A stretch of 64,000 nt of DNA. Origin: Candidatus Poribacteria bacterium. GTDB lineage: Bacteria; Poribacteria; WGA-4E; WGA-3G. The translations under genes were made by a program, and so were the position numbers. Shown one piece after another: positions 52,021 through 61,219 of the stretch. The notes under the pieces were generated by a model that saw nothing but the letters and a program-made list of their open reading frames with translations, was not told where the DNA came from and made no database searches. The stretch spans positions 1-64,000 of the forward strand of contig JAPPBX010000068.1 of the NCBI GenBank assembly GCA_026702755.1, given 5' to 3'. Position 1 is the stretch's first letter. The number at the start of each line of letters is the position of its first letter.

Positions 52021-52869
52021 TTAGTCGCGTGCGATGGGTGCTCCGACAAGATTACCCCATTCTGTCCAGCTGCCGTCGTAGTTGCGGACCTTCTCATAAC
52101 CGAGTAGATACTTCAGCACAAACCATGTATGCGATGAACGTTCGCCGATACGGCAATAAGCGATTGTTTCTTTACTATCGTCAACACCTTCACCACCGTA
52201 GATGGCTTGCAGTTCGTCGTGAGACTTAAAGGTGCCATCCTCAGCCACCGCTGTCGCCCACGGGATATTCGCGGCACCTGGAATATGGCCGCCACGTTGT
52301 GCAGTTTCGCTCATACCGGGCGGAGCAATGACTTCGCCGATGAATTCAGCAGGTGAACGAACATCAACAAGGTTAACAGTACCTTGCCCGAGTGTGTCTC
52401 GAACGTTACCCGCTGTGGCGCGAACGTTGTCATCAGGAAATTTCGCTTGGTATCCAGTACTGGAATGATCTGGCACATCGGTGACAAGTGCCCTACCTTC
52501 ATCAATCCATTTTTGGCGACCACCGTTCATCACTTTCAGCAGACTTTCATCGTGCCCGTAATAGCGGAATTGCCACAAGGCATAAGTTGCGAACCAGTTG
52601 TTATTGTCGCCATAGAAGATTACTGTCGTATCGGTGGCGATACCACTATCATTACAAAGTGCCTCAAACTGATCTTTCGTGAGAATATCGCGTCGCACTT
52701 GGTCGCACAATTGCGTTTCCCAATTTAAGCCGACTGCGCCAGCGATATGTCCTTCAGCATAAGCCGAGGTATCAACATCAACTTCAAGCAGTCGGATACC
52801 AGCATCACCACCGTGTGCAGCCACCCATTCTGTACTCACCAAAACATCAGGATTTGCGTAATCAGCCAT
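52021..52869 (-). CDS. sseA: Thiosulfate/3-mercaptopyruvate sulfurtransferase (two-domain rhodanese)
   Basis: 282 residues from the ATG at 52869 (MADYANPDVLVSTEWV), with AAGGAGG some 14 bases upstream; the longer frame to 52974 has no family match. Two rhodanese domains: about 8-125 (inactive; GLNWETQLCDQVRRDI) and 155-282, with active-site Cys in IAYCRIGERSSHTW. CRxGxRS-type loops prefer thiosulfate; CG[S/T]GVT loops prefer mercaptopyruvate, so thiosulfate is favoured. It moves sulfane sulfur to cyanide or thiols. No export signal. Confidence 0.93.
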   Translation of the reverse strand: MADYANPDVLVSTEWVAAHGGDAGIRLLEVDVDTSAYAEGHIAGAVGLNWETQLCDQVRRDILTKDQFEALCNDSGIATDTTVIFYGDNNNWFATYALWQFRYYGHDESLLKVMNGGRQKWIDEGRALVTDVPDHSSTGYQAKFPDDNVRATAGNVRDTLGQGTVNLVDVRSPAEFIGEVIAPPGMSETAQRGGHIPGAANIPWATAVAEDGTFKSHDELQAIYGGEGVDDSKETIAYCRIGERSSHTWFVLKYLLGYEKVRNYDGSWTEWGNLVGAPIARD

Positions 52870-53100
52870 TTCTGTTTTCAAGCCTCCTTGTTCTGTCTTT
52901 GCTAAGATTCTCTTAAATATAACAGCCTTGCGAGATGCGCCCTCGTAGAGCGTCTCGCTGCTTATATTATACATTTCTAAGTGCCGTTTGTCAAATAGAA
53001 ATGCGCTTCTGCTATTATCTTGTCCATTTTTAGGGGATTTGTCAAGTTTTTTCTGGTTAGAGAGCGTGCGTCAGTCTACATCCTGCGTGTCGCTGAACTG

Positions 53101-53137
53101 GAAAAAGAAAAGCCGCGTCAATTGTTTGACGCGGCTT
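53101..53137 (-). terminator. Intrinsic terminator of the DUF4159 gene
   Basis: Twelve-base perfect stem AAGCCGCGTCAA/TTGACGCGGCTT (53110-53121/53126-53137), loop TTGT. On the minus strand it is followed by TTTCTTTTTC. Confidence 0.9.
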
Positions 53138-53171
53138 ATTGATAACTCTGTGCTGCTCTTTATCAGGATTT

Positions 53172-53879
53172 CTACAACCGATTTGCAGCAGCGGGTGCCT
53201 TTTTCGGGACGTTTTCCATCCCTTCACCGGCGAGAGCGTCTGCGGGGATATAGTTGCTATAGTCCGAGATACTCCCATGTGTTACCGCATAGATGACAAT
53301 GTTAATGAGTTGCCGTGCGGCAGCCGGTGCAAATTCCTCTAAAATCTTATTCCGGTCCTGATAGTGACCGAAGAAAGGTTTCTGCACTGCCCCATCCATC
53401 ACGTGTATCATTGCCTCTGTATCAACGAGAACAGCGAGCCTGTCGTCGATGAAAACGCCCTGTAACTGCCCGTAGGGACCGTGATGGAGAATGGTACTCC
53501 CCATTTTCCGAACAGGAAATCGGAGGGGTCCGTTCAACTCATAGTAAGTGTTGTAAATCTCGTGATCCTGAGGGATCGTGGTGAGGTGGTATTCAGGAAG
53601 AATTTGACGCAGGACGCGAAGCGCGGGTTGCATTGCCAATTCCGTGTTCCCGTGCGTGGGCATATAGATAAACCCACCGCGATTGATAATATATTCGCGA
53701 ATCCGTTGTGCTTCCCGATCGGTATAACCGAAGGAAGGACGACTCCCTTTCGTTTGCCAGATAGCACTACCACGCAACAATCCATTTTCGAGCTTTCCGC
53801 CAGAAGTGGAAATCGGTTCCATAAAGATAATCGGTGATTCAAAGAACGCCGCGTCCGTGATTTGGACTGCGTCAACCAT
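53172..53879 (-). CDS. DUF4159 domain protein, C-terminal part downstream of an in-frame TGA
   Basis: 235 residues from the ATG at 53879, but the same frame is open 29 codons further, to 53966 (GSGIGHLRFGAGLPYLVKS, then LNTETGIQTQ), which meets the TGA ending the upstream gene. DUF4159 domains normally begin with such a stretch. They resemble glutamine amidotransferase-like flavodoxin folds: PIIFMEP, IREYIINRGGFIYM, HEIYNTYYEL, VQKPFFGHY. No convincing ribosome binding site precedes 53879. So this is most likely the second half of one gene split by a stop. It could be translated separately, read through, or be dead. Confidence 0.75.
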   Translation of the reverse strand: MVDAVQITDAAFFESPIIFMEPISTSGGKLENGLLRGSAIWQTKGSRPSFGYTDREAQRIREYIINRGGFIYMPTHGNTELAMQPALRVLRQILPEYHLTTIPQDHEIYNTYYELNGPLRFPVRKMGSTILHHGPYGQLQGVFIDDRLAVLVDTEAMIHVMDGAVQKPFFGHYQDRNKILEEFAPAAARQLINIVIYAVTHGSISDYSNYIPADALAGEGMENVPKKAPAAANRL

Positions 53880-53966
53880 TTGGGTTTGGATACCTGTTTC
53901 TGTATTCAGCGACTTGACTAAATAGGGCAGACCTGCCCCGAATCGGAGATGTCCGATGCCGCTGCC

Positions 53967-54746
53967 TCAGAAATCGAGGTTCGGATGCAACGGATCATCA
54001 AGGCGGACGAGATGGAGTCTTCCAATAATCTCCTTGCCGCGTCCTTGAATAATAGCACCTGGACTTCCCTTCGGAAGCTGTGGTACACCGTTACCGAGAA
54101 CCATGCTCTGCTCTACATCTGACAACGAGGCATTAATATTCGCAGCACCCGCACCCTCCACGAGTGTGTTTAACCTACCATTGCCTTGTGTCCGTGCTTG
54201 CCCAAGACCGGATCCTGAACCGAAAGCACCGCGCCCAGTGCCGCTACCTAAACCGTCTCCGACACCGGCACTCAGACCATCCGTAATTCCGCCGCTTGAC
54301 AAGCCCGCTGTCGGTAGTGCGTCTGATGTTGTCGGCAGTACTGCGGCAGTTGACAGCGACTGTTCAGTATGTTGGAGCACAGGAGACGTGCTGGGAACTT
54401 TGATTTGCTGTCCCCTGGGTGCGGCTGGTGCGCCAGCCGTTAGTGACGCCACAGGCACTGCAGTTGCCGACGACCTCGCTGCTCGTGCGAGTGTTGTGCG
54501 ACGCGATGTTGTCTCCGTTTGTGGAACGACTCTCAAATCTGGAATAGGGGTTGCTACAACCGCTGGCTTAGCGATGACATCTCTTTTAGCCGCTTGTGGC
54601 GGTGTAACAATGAAAAAACTCACATCAATGGCATCTTGTGCCTTCAATTGTTTAGATGAGATCGCTATGTACCCAATAACGACTGCAAAACAGGCGTGTA
54701 AAAGGAACGATACCATCCATACAAGAGGCATACGGCGCGATTTCAT
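53967..54746 (-). CDS. TonB-like membrane-anchored N-terminal part of the split DUF4159 protein
   Basis: 259 residues from the ATG at 54746, with AGGAGG 8 bases upstream; an earlier GTG overlaps the site. Residues about 8-33 are one membrane helix (VWMVSFLLHACFAVVIGYIA), followed by the Pro/Ala/Ser/Thr-rich, Gly-rich region of a TonB-like periplasmic spacer (to about 225). The last residues (LHLVRLDDPLHPNLDF) look like the first strand of the DUF4159 domain that continues after the TGA. A whole protein would be a membrane-tethered periplasmic DUF4159 protein. Its own C-terminus lacks a TonB domain. Confidence 0.75.
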   Translation of the reverse strand: MKSRRMPLVWMVSFLLHACFAVVIGYIAISSKQLKAQDAIDVSFFIVTPPQAAKRDVIAKPAVVATPIPDLRVVPQTETTSRRTTLARAARSSATAVPVASLTAGAPAAPRGQQIKVPSTSPVLQHTEQSLSTAAVLPTTSDALPTAGLSSGGITDGLSAGVGDGLGSGTGRGAFGSGSGLGQARTQGNGRLNTLVEGAGAANINASLSDVEQSMVLGNGVPQLPKGSPGAIIQGRGKEIIGRLHLVRLDDPLHPNLDF

Positions 54747-54886
54747 GTTACGCACCTCCTATATAGTTAAATATTCACGCTTTAACGTTTGTTACATCTA
54801 ATTTTATGCTTGATGCAATACCTTGCAACATGCCCTCTCGTTCATATTTTGACAAAAACTTTACACACCCGTGCTTGAGTCCAGCC

Positions 54887-55486
54887 CTACCGTTTTTTTA
54901 GCTCCGCCCAAGTTGTCGTTAAGCGATTCCGGGGATGCACAGCAAAACCCTCAATTTCACTCGGTAGTTTGGGGACAGCGTTGGGGTCTATTGCCATGTA
55001 AACGGCATCCAAACGGGTATCGCCTTCCCTAGACCAAAATGTAACGGTATGTTTCCCCAATTTCAGATCAAAGGTCAACGGATTCTTTTCGCGCCATTTT
55101 ACTTTTGCCCACGTCCACTCCTGATGCTGACCTGTATCCCAGATCATGTTGGCATCACCCGGTTGTGGACTTTTCTTCTGATCGACTGTGACATGGAAAG
55201 AGTCCTTCGCCGTATCTTGGGCAATCACCCGCCCCCACATCGTGTACTGACCGGGTGTTCTAACGTTAATCACGAAATCGGCTTTACCGGGGTGGCGACC
55301 ACCGCCGCCCTTTCCCGCGGATATATACATACCGCCTGAAGCTTTCTTATCTTCATAAATTTCCATGATTGCTACAATTTCATCTGCGTCTTCGGCTTCA
55401 AAGCCAATCTCAGTAGCAATGCAATAACCGACCAATCCCAATACAAGCAGTACAAATTGAATCAATAACAACCGCATATATTTCAT
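54887..55486 (-). CDS. Secreted protein with beta-sandwich (CBM-like) domain and a conserved C-terminal tail
   Basis: 199 residues with AGGAGG before the ATG and a TTGACA-17-TAATAT promoter. Signal peptide about 1-24 (LLLIQFVLLVLGLVGYCIA). The body (25-175) is a beta-sandwich like family 6-type carbohydrate-binding modules: FEAEDADEIVAIMEIYEDKK, ASGGMYISAG, PGQYTMWGRV, LKLGKHTVTFWSREGDTRLD. The last 18 residues (AVHPRNRLTTTWAELKKR) match the tail of the LamG protein at 61998, although the two domains are unrelated. I infer a cell-surface or secreted glycan-binding protein. Confidence 0.7.
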   Translation of the reverse strand: MKYMRLLLIQFVLLVLGLVGYCIATEIGFEAEDADEIVAIMEIYEDKKASGGMYISAGKGGGGRHPGKADFVINVRTPGQYTMWGRVIAQDTAKDSFHVTVDQKKSPQPGDANMIWDTGQHQEWTWAKVKWREKNPLTFDLKLGKHTVTFWSREGDTRLDAVYMAIDPNAVPKLPSEIEGFAVHPRNRLTTTWAELKKR

Positions 55487-55551
55487 GCATATATCCTCCT
55501 TTGCTCAACTCAGGCATGGATAAGTTGGCGAAGGTATTGTTGATATTAACA

Positions 55552-55580
55552 ATATTAACAATTCCTGCATTATTTGTCAA
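55552..55580 (-). promoter_or_regulatory. Near-consensus promoter of the secreted CBM-like gene
   Basis: Minus-strand TTGACA (55575-55580), exactly 17 bases, TAATAT (55552-55557), about 65 bases before the start codon. Confidence 0.85.
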
Positions 55581-56042
55581 GAAAAAATTCCATTTTTTCT
55601 TGCGTAATATAGTTATGTCGTAGCAATTTTCATGCCAAAGTTAACTCAAATGTGAAACCGCTCTAAAATAGGGCTTTTCGCTAATTCTACCCGACATATT
55701 ACTTTTGCTGTTCAACTTTTGGACAGCCCCGTTCAAAAGCCAAGAGTTTGTGGCACCCACAAAGGCGGTTCTCTCTACAAGATGTCCACAGCGCATCTCA
55801 TAAATAGTTGAGTTTTATTTAATACAGACGCTGCCCCTAATGAAGTTTAAGAAAATATTTGGGTAATTCTATCAAGGACAGTTCTCAATCAAGACGGTTC
55901 TATTATCCTATAAATCCTGATTCAGACAACGGACACCTATATTACCCGATTAAATTATTAATCTTCATACGGGGCGTGGAAGGGACTGCAAACCTTTTCT
56001 GAAACGTGTGAAATCTGTTAGTAGCAACTTGGGTTATAATTG
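55581..56042. other. Intergenic region
   Basis: About 460 bases without a supported gene. 55905-55925 has a CCTATAAATCCTGATTCAG word related to the repeats near 13475 and 14474. No terminator for the DUF5916 gene with a T-run was found. Confidence 0.3.
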
Positions 56043-58094
56043 TTAAAATGCCCTCAGGACCTTTGCTACCAGACGCTGTTTGAATTCCAAAGCGTTTGGA
56101 TCGCCAAGGATAATGAAAAAGTCCGTGCCGACGTAGCCTGATCGGCGTAATGCGAAGTAGATGTTGATACTCTCGTCTTGCCAGATTAACCGACTGCCAA
56201 GACTCAAGGCGGGGCTGAAGTCATAAGTGAGTGTTAGAATCTGTTGGTAGCGTCTCTCAAAATGCCACTGGATTCGTGAGGAAAGCCCCGCGGTGAAACC
56301 ATAAGCACGAAGATTTAGATTTCCGCTGATGCGATGAATCTTCTCACCTGCCTGTTGACCTGAATTGTAGGTAATACCGATATTATTGAACCTGTCAGAA
56401 GCACGCGCACGTAATCCGATGCTGAAAACACTATCGCTGAATTCTTCAAATTGCCCGCCCCTCCAGCCAGCGGCAAGTGCGTAGTCACTATGTGTTAGGA
56501 TAAGTGAGGATATATAGAAGTCACGCCGGAAGACCTCACCTTCATAAGTGTTAGAGATTTGGCTTTGAACAGAAACGGAGGCTCTGCGGAAGAATCCTTC
56601 ACGCCACTCGTTTTTGACGAAACTACCCAAACCTACGCCGCGGTAGCCAGTGAAGGGAAGGTAACCGAGTCTATTGACGAGATCCGGATCTACAAAAAAC
56701 GCGGACAGGTAGTGTTGGAAGAGCGATCCGTTGTAGCCTATACTGACAAATCCATTCCTTCCATCCGATTCATCTGCCCAAGTTTGGATGAGGTTAGAAC
56801 CCACTGAAAATTTACCGTGTCGCACGTCCCCGGAAAGGTAACCGACATTGTTCGCTCCAGTGTCCCGGTGATGATGCGAAAGGAACGCCGCGCTGATATT
56901 AGATGTTGCTGTGAGCGATTGTGAGACTTGAAGAATAGCGTTCTGGTTGTTCCGGTGATATGTGCCTAAGGTCCCGACTGAGGTGTTTTTCGCAAGTTTG
57001 CCAAAAAGTTTAAGCCCTCCGTCCATATCTGTTATCCGCCGCGAATGGAACAGCCGACCGAGGCGATAGACATTGCCACCTTCCGAAAAGAACGGACGGC
57101 GATCAGGCACGTAGCGTTCACCGTAGGAGAAATCAATGTCTTCTACGGCTTGTTCAATGTTATCAAAATCGGGGTTGGCGGTCCCAATGAGCCGTAGCTG
57201 CGGGGTAACTTCATAACGGAGGTCCGCTCCCGCGCGAGCCGTATACTCTCTGTCATCGGTTTCCGTTTCACTGATACCACCAATCAGATAGGGTAACAAC
57301 TTGAGTTCGCGCGTGCGAGGCGGGGGTAGCACATCAATCCAGTGTCCATCGTTTTCCCGAAATTCCTGAACACCAAGATTACACCACCACGAACGTTCCC
57401 CAGTGCGTTGCTGTTCTCTGTCAAAGTTGATACCCATCCACACCGGTTTAGTTGTGTCAGGATAATCCAGCATCTGCCATGGGATTTCCATCTCTACAAC
57501 CCATCCATCTTCCACAATCTGGGCAGCAGTTTTCCATAGTCCGATCCACTCACTTTTCTCAGCGCGTCCGGTGGCGAGATGTGCGAATTTCGTGCCGAGC
57601 GGATTTACAATAAAGAAGTTTCTGTCGGAAAATTGGTGTGTATGAAACGGGTCAAGACTGAAGGAGACCCAATCTTCTCCGCGAATTCGCGTCTGGTCTT
57701 TGGTTTGACGTGCCACAATTTTATCAGGCATATCGTCGTAGAGGTGAAGCCCGACGTAGATGGCTGTGTCCGTATAAACGAGGTGACCGATGGATTGGTC
57801 TTTCGCTGGTTTTTCGGTGCGTTCGTCGGTGAAGCCAATAGCTTGCGGTGCATCTTGCCAGCAGGCATCATCAAGAACACCATCAATAATAGGCGGTTGA
57901 TCTATTTTGAGTGCCGGAAGTTCTTTCTGAACGGTCTGTATATTTTCTGCAGCCCAGGTTTGTAAGTTGGCGAATAGGCTAAACGACGATATGGTGAATA
58001 TTATTATCGCATAAATTTTCCGTTTTGTGTGTTTACTTGTAGTGCTTTGGCGCGCTATGTCAGTCTTTGCCGTTGTATACTTCGCTTTTTTCAT
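56043..58094 (-). CDS. DUF5916 outer-membrane protein with N-terminal CBM9-like domain
   Basis: 683 residues from the ATG at 58094, with GGAGG upstream. An N-terminal basic stretch precedes a late signal segment (about 28-50: IYAIIIFTISSFSLFANLQ). A CBM9-like sugar-binding domain covers about 65-235 (IDQPPIIDGVLDDACWQDAP; IYVGLHLYDDMP; SFSLDPFHTH). The DUF5916 region follows, a predicted outer-membrane barrel (ATANPDF-like TANPDFDNIEQ; RRPFFSEGGNVY; GGLKLFGK) ending in ...LRAF with terminal Phe. The family is typical of Bacteroidetes and Poribacteria, with no proven function. Surface glycan binding or uptake is plausible. Confidence 0.85.
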   Translation of the reverse strand: MKKAKYTTAKTDIARQSTTSKHTKRKIYAIIIFTISSFSLFANLQTWAAENIQTVQKELPALKIDQPPIIDGVLDDACWQDAPQAIGFTDERTEKPAKDQSIGHLVYTDTAIYVGLHLYDDMPDKIVARQTKDQTRIRGEDWVSFSLDPFHTHQFSDRNFFIVNPLGTKFAHLATGRAEKSEWIGLWKTAAQIVEDGWVVEMEIPWQMLDYPDTTKPVWMGINFDREQQRTGERSWWCNLGVQEFRENDGHWIDVLPPPRTRELKLLPYLIGGISETETDDREYTARAGADLRYEVTPQLRLIGTANPDFDNIEQAVEDIDFSYGERYVPDRRPFFSEGGNVYRLGRLFHSRRITDMDGGLKLFGKLAKNTSVGTLGTYHRNNQNAILQVSQSLTATSNISAAFLSHHHRDTGANNVGYLSGDVRHGKFSVGSNLIQTWADESDGRNGFVSIGYNGSLFQHYLSAFFVDPDLVNRLGYLPFTGYRGVGLGSFVKNEWREGFFRRASVSVQSQISNTYEGEVFRRDFYISSLILTHSDYALAAGWRGGQFEEFSDSVFSIGLRARASDRFNNIGITYNSGQQAGEKIHRISGNLNLRAYGFTAGLSSRIQWHFERRYQQILTLTYDFSPALSLGSRLIWQDESINIYFALRRSGYVGTDFFIILGDPNALEFKQRLVAKVLRAF

Positions 58095-58182
58095 CAATAA
58101 ATTTCCTCCAAATCCGGAAATCTTACCCGATTCTTTAGTGCTTTATATACTTTATAGGACTTACGCATTCCAGGATTTCAAC

Positions 58183-60624
58183 TTACACTCCAAACCAATA
58201 CCGACATTTGATGAGAAAGATGTTTTTTCCTTCATCGGTGAAACTGCTTCGCAATCGGTGAAATGGACGAAACTCAAGATCGTCTGCGCTTACCTCTTCT
58301 AACTCGATCGCACGGGATTGGGACCACACCAAAAACAGGGTACTGCCCGGACGGAATTCCCAGCGGAGGACGGTATTGCCTCTCAGTGAACGCATGTGGA
58401 AATCAGGGTTTCGCTTCAGGGGATAGGGTTTGAACTGATAGGACCTCGGCTCAACTAACTCTTTGAAGTTGGCATAGTCGCCGATGGTAATGAAGGGTTG
58501 TACGTAGAATTGGAGGCTCAGTGTTGGTGTGAAACTAATGTTTGCGCGGGTGGTGAAGTCCAGTGTTTGACTCGTTAGCTCGCCATAGACGTAGTGTTTT
58601 TTGAGTTGTCCATTGATATTTTCTTCAACTAACTCGACCCACTGGGCATCGTCAACCCGATAGCGATACATCGGTCCGATGCTGAATTCAATGTTTGACA
58701 CCGGACGAATGTTCAGGCGGAGACTAACTTCCTTTTCAGAAGTTCTGTTATCATCGTCCCATGCAAAGATCGGATTTAGTTCAATCTGAACCATTTTACG
58801 ACCGTCAGTTCTAAGTTGAGTAAAAATCCACCAACCGGCAGGATTTTTAATTAACGTCCCGCCGCGCCGGACATCTTCGTCGTTAAATGACTCCAAATTC
58901 CGCCCAATCCACAGGTCATAGTCCCAATAGTTTTTGAGTTTACCATCCGTCCATATCTCGGAGTAGCGACCAATGCTAACGCCATCATAATTCCATTCCC
59001 GCCAACCGTAGAGACCGAAGGTAACTTCTCGGAAAACGCTAAAGGGTTGCTCTTTCTTGAGGATGAAGTCATAGAACCATCGCATCATATCGCCGCGTTG
59101 TGCATAACCTATGTCATTTATTTCAAAGTCTGGGGAAAGAATACTAAAACTGGTATCAAGCCGCCACCACCCACCCTGTTTTTCAAATTCAATATTTGCA
59201 AGATAACCGGACTTGCGTGCTTCCAATTCTCCCGCTTGGCTCGCCGCGAGCCTCCCACTTATTTGGTACCGCTCTTTCGCCAGTTTCAAGTCCCAGTCAA
59301 GCCCACCGACATACGCGGCGTTGGAAGTCTGTCGATTGACCGCTGTCGTTATCAGTCCGACGCGAGAATTCCCTTCCAAGATATCTTGTGTCACTCGACC
59401 CACAAAGTAATTTGTTAGTGGCTCAACCAAATGCTTGTCTTTCCCTTTAACCTGCGCATATTCCGGTGCTGTGACAGCCTCCATGATACCGAAGGAGGTG
59501 TTGCTGTTGGTTCTTCCGACGAGCTTGGCAGCACCCAGAATTGTTGTCGCTTCTGGGCGACTGAGTTCAGTGCTCCCCGCCGGAATCTCAAAATGTCTGG
59601 GTTGTCGTCCGATCCGACGGGAATAAAAGAATTGATTTCTCCAATTTCCGAAGTTGAAGATTGAAGCTCCTTTAACAAAAAAGGGTCTACGCTCCTCAAA
59701 AAACTCCTCATAGGCAGAGAGATTTAAAGTAGCAGGGTCCGCCTCTACTTGTCCAAAATCAGGGTTGACTGTTGCATTGAGCGTGACACCAGAAGTAATG
59801 CCGTATTGGACATCGCCGCCAACATTGCCCCACAAATCAGCATCGCTGTTTAGAGTTGTCCTACCCATAGTGTATGGTATCAATTCCAAATGACGAGAAG
59901 GTTTAATATTTTCAATCCCCGTGAGGTCCCCGAAATGTGATAACCACCCCGGTTCACCCTTCTTAATTAAACGCCAGTGGGCACGCTCTTTTCTGCGACT
60001 AATCTCACGCTCTACTTGCAGTCCCCACGTGTATTTATCTTTCGGTGAAAAGCGGAACATGTAAAACGGGATTCTGCATTCTACCGCCCACCCGTTTTTG
60101 TGGATGTGGGTTTTCGCTTCCCAGACCCCATCCCACGCATTGTTCCATTCGTTCCAACCGCTGCCTCCGACAATGCCATCTATTACAGAACCGGAAGGAT
60201 AGACAGTAAACGAAAAACCGCGCTGCCGATTATAGTGCGGATCAAGAATAATCTGGATTTTATCGGATTCAACGTAATCGTCGCGTCTGACGAGGCGGGA
60301 AACAATCTTATCGGGTTCACTGTCATAACATACGATTCCAAAATAGATCGCTTCGTCATCATAAGTAACTTGGAAGGTAGTGCGTTGGGAAGCGGGTTCC
60401 CCTTCATCGGGATCGCGTTGACGGAAACCCTCGTGGAGAGGCGCGGTTTTCCAGATAGCATCATCCAAAATGCCATCTATCTGGGGTGGTGCACCTTTAA
60501 TGCGAACAGCAGTCGCAACTCTGTGAGCGGATTCTGTTTCAGCCTCTACTATGCTTGGGAATTGTAAAGCAAAAAACGCTGTCAACAACGCCAAAGTGCA
60601 CCAAAATTCTGAGTCAGTTTTCAA
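58183..60624 (-). CDS. DUF5916 outer-membrane protein with N-terminal CBM9-like domain (second)
   Basis: 813 residues from a TTG at 60624, with GAGGG 7 bases upstream. Signal peptide about 1-28 (LALLTAFFALQFPSIVEA). CBM9-like domain about 40-215 (IKGAPPQIDGILDDAIWKTA; IYFGIVCYDSEPDKIVSRLV; IQIILDPHYNRQRGFSFTVY). The DUF5916 barrel follows (NATVNPDFGQVEADP; EERRPFFVKGASIFNF; FYSRRIGRQPRH). It ends in RYWFGV, Val rather than the usual Phe. It is a distant paralogue of the next gene, 88 bases on; the two may serve related glycans. Confidence 0.87.
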   Translation of the reverse strand: MKTDSEFWCTLALLTAFFALQFPSIVEAETESAHRVATAVRIKGAPPQIDGILDDAIWKTAPLHEGFRQRDPDEGEPASQRTTFQVTYDDEAIYFGIVCYDSEPDKIVSRLVRRDDYVESDKIQIILDPHYNRQRGFSFTVYPSGSVIDGIVGGSGWNEWNNAWDGVWEAKTHIHKNGWAVECRIPFYMFRFSPKDKYTWGLQVEREISRRKERAHWRLIKKGEPGWLSHFGDLTGIENIKPSRHLELIPYTMGRTTLNSDADLWGNVGGDVQYGITSGVTLNATVNPDFGQVEADPATLNLSAYEEFFEERRPFFVKGASIFNFGNWRNQFFYSRRIGRQPRHFEIPAGSTELSRPEATTILGAAKLVGRTNSNTSFGIMEAVTAPEYAQVKGKDKHLVEPLTNYFVGRVTQDILEGNSRVGLITTAVNRQTSNAAYVGGLDWDLKLAKERYQISGRLAASQAGELEARKSGYLANIEFEKQGGWWRLDTSFSILSPDFEINDIGYAQRGDMMRWFYDFILKKEQPFSVFREVTFGLYGWREWNYDGVSIGRYSEIWTDGKLKNYWDYDLWIGRNLESFNDEDVRRGGTLIKNPAGWWIFTQLRTDGRKMVQIELNPIFAWDDDNRTSEKEVSLRLNIRPVSNIEFSIGPMYRYRVDDAQWVELVEENINGQLKKHYVYGELTSQTLDFTTRANISFTPTLSLQFYVQPFITIGDYANFKELVEPRSYQFKPYPLKRNPDFHMRSLRGNTVLRWEFRPGSTLFLVWSQSRAIELEEVSADDLEFRPFHRLRSSFTDEGKNIFLIKCRYWFGV

Positions 60625-60707
60625 TTGTTTTCCCTCGACTTTTTGTAAGTCTGTTTATTTACTCATTGAAACCCGATTCAGATAAAAAAATTCAGAATTC
60701 TTGAGGA

Positions 60708-61175
60708 TTAATCAGAAATATCCGCTCCGCATTGCGGACAGGTATCGCTCCACGTTGAACGCTTGCCTTCGCCACAAACATCGCAAACACCGAGCGGGTA
60801 TTCATCCGGTTTCGCACGGCTGCCACCCTTCTTGTAGGTGATAATGCGCCATACCGTTTCGCCATCCTCTTCATAGCAGAGCCAAACACCTTCTTTTCTG
60901 CCATCGGCGGAGCTGCCGTCGTGTTTTCGGTAGGGACCGCCCCATTTACGATTGCCGTTCTCGTAATAGCACATATAGTCGCCTTCGTTCTTGCCGTCTC
61001 GGAAGGAGGCTTCGCTCGCCTTGTTCCCATTTTTGTGGTATTGGATCCAACGCCCATCTTTCCTCCCTTCAATATAGCGACCTTCGCTCCGCTTGTGTCC
61101 GTTCGCATAGTAGGTAACCCAATAGCCGTGTTTCTTGCCGTCAACTATTTCACCGGTATCTCGTGAACTTGCCAT
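60708..61175 (-). CDS. MORN-repeat protein with C-terminal zinc ribbon
   Basis: 155 residues from the ATG at 61175, with AAGGAAAA upstream; the longer frame runs through a dispersed repeat. Residues about 8-110 hold five MORN-like repeats (GKKHGYWVTYYANGHKRSEG; GRKDGRWIQYHKNGNKASEA; GKNEGDYMCYYENGNRKWGG; GRKEGVWLCYEEDGE). The tail has a zinc ribbon CDVCGEGK...CPQCGADIS. No signal peptide, so probably cytoplasmic. MORN repeats bind proteins or lipids; role unknown. Confidence 0.8.
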   Translation of the reverse strand: MASSRDTGEIVDGKKHGYWVTYYANGHKRSEGRYIEGRKDGRWIQYHKNGNKASEASFRDGKNEGDYMCYYENGNRKWGGPYRKHDGSSADGRKEGVWLCYEEDGETVWRIITYKKGGSRAKPDEYPLGVCDVCGEGKRSTWSDTCPQCGADISD

Positions 61176-61219
61176 TTTTCTAATTTTCCTTGCGGTTAAA
61201 CAACATGAGTTTGAACCTT

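Noticed and set aside
53940-53969. Selenocysteine reading of the TGA in the DUF4159 gene
   Set aside because: A hairpin follows at a suitable distance, but its loop (CATC) lacks the G/U features of bacterial SECIS elements, and DUF4159 is not known to be a selenoprotein. A nonsense change is simpler.
54103-54801. 232-codon plus-strand frame opposite the TonB-like gene
   Set aside because: Antisense shadow of a Gly/Ala/Ser-rich coding stretch.
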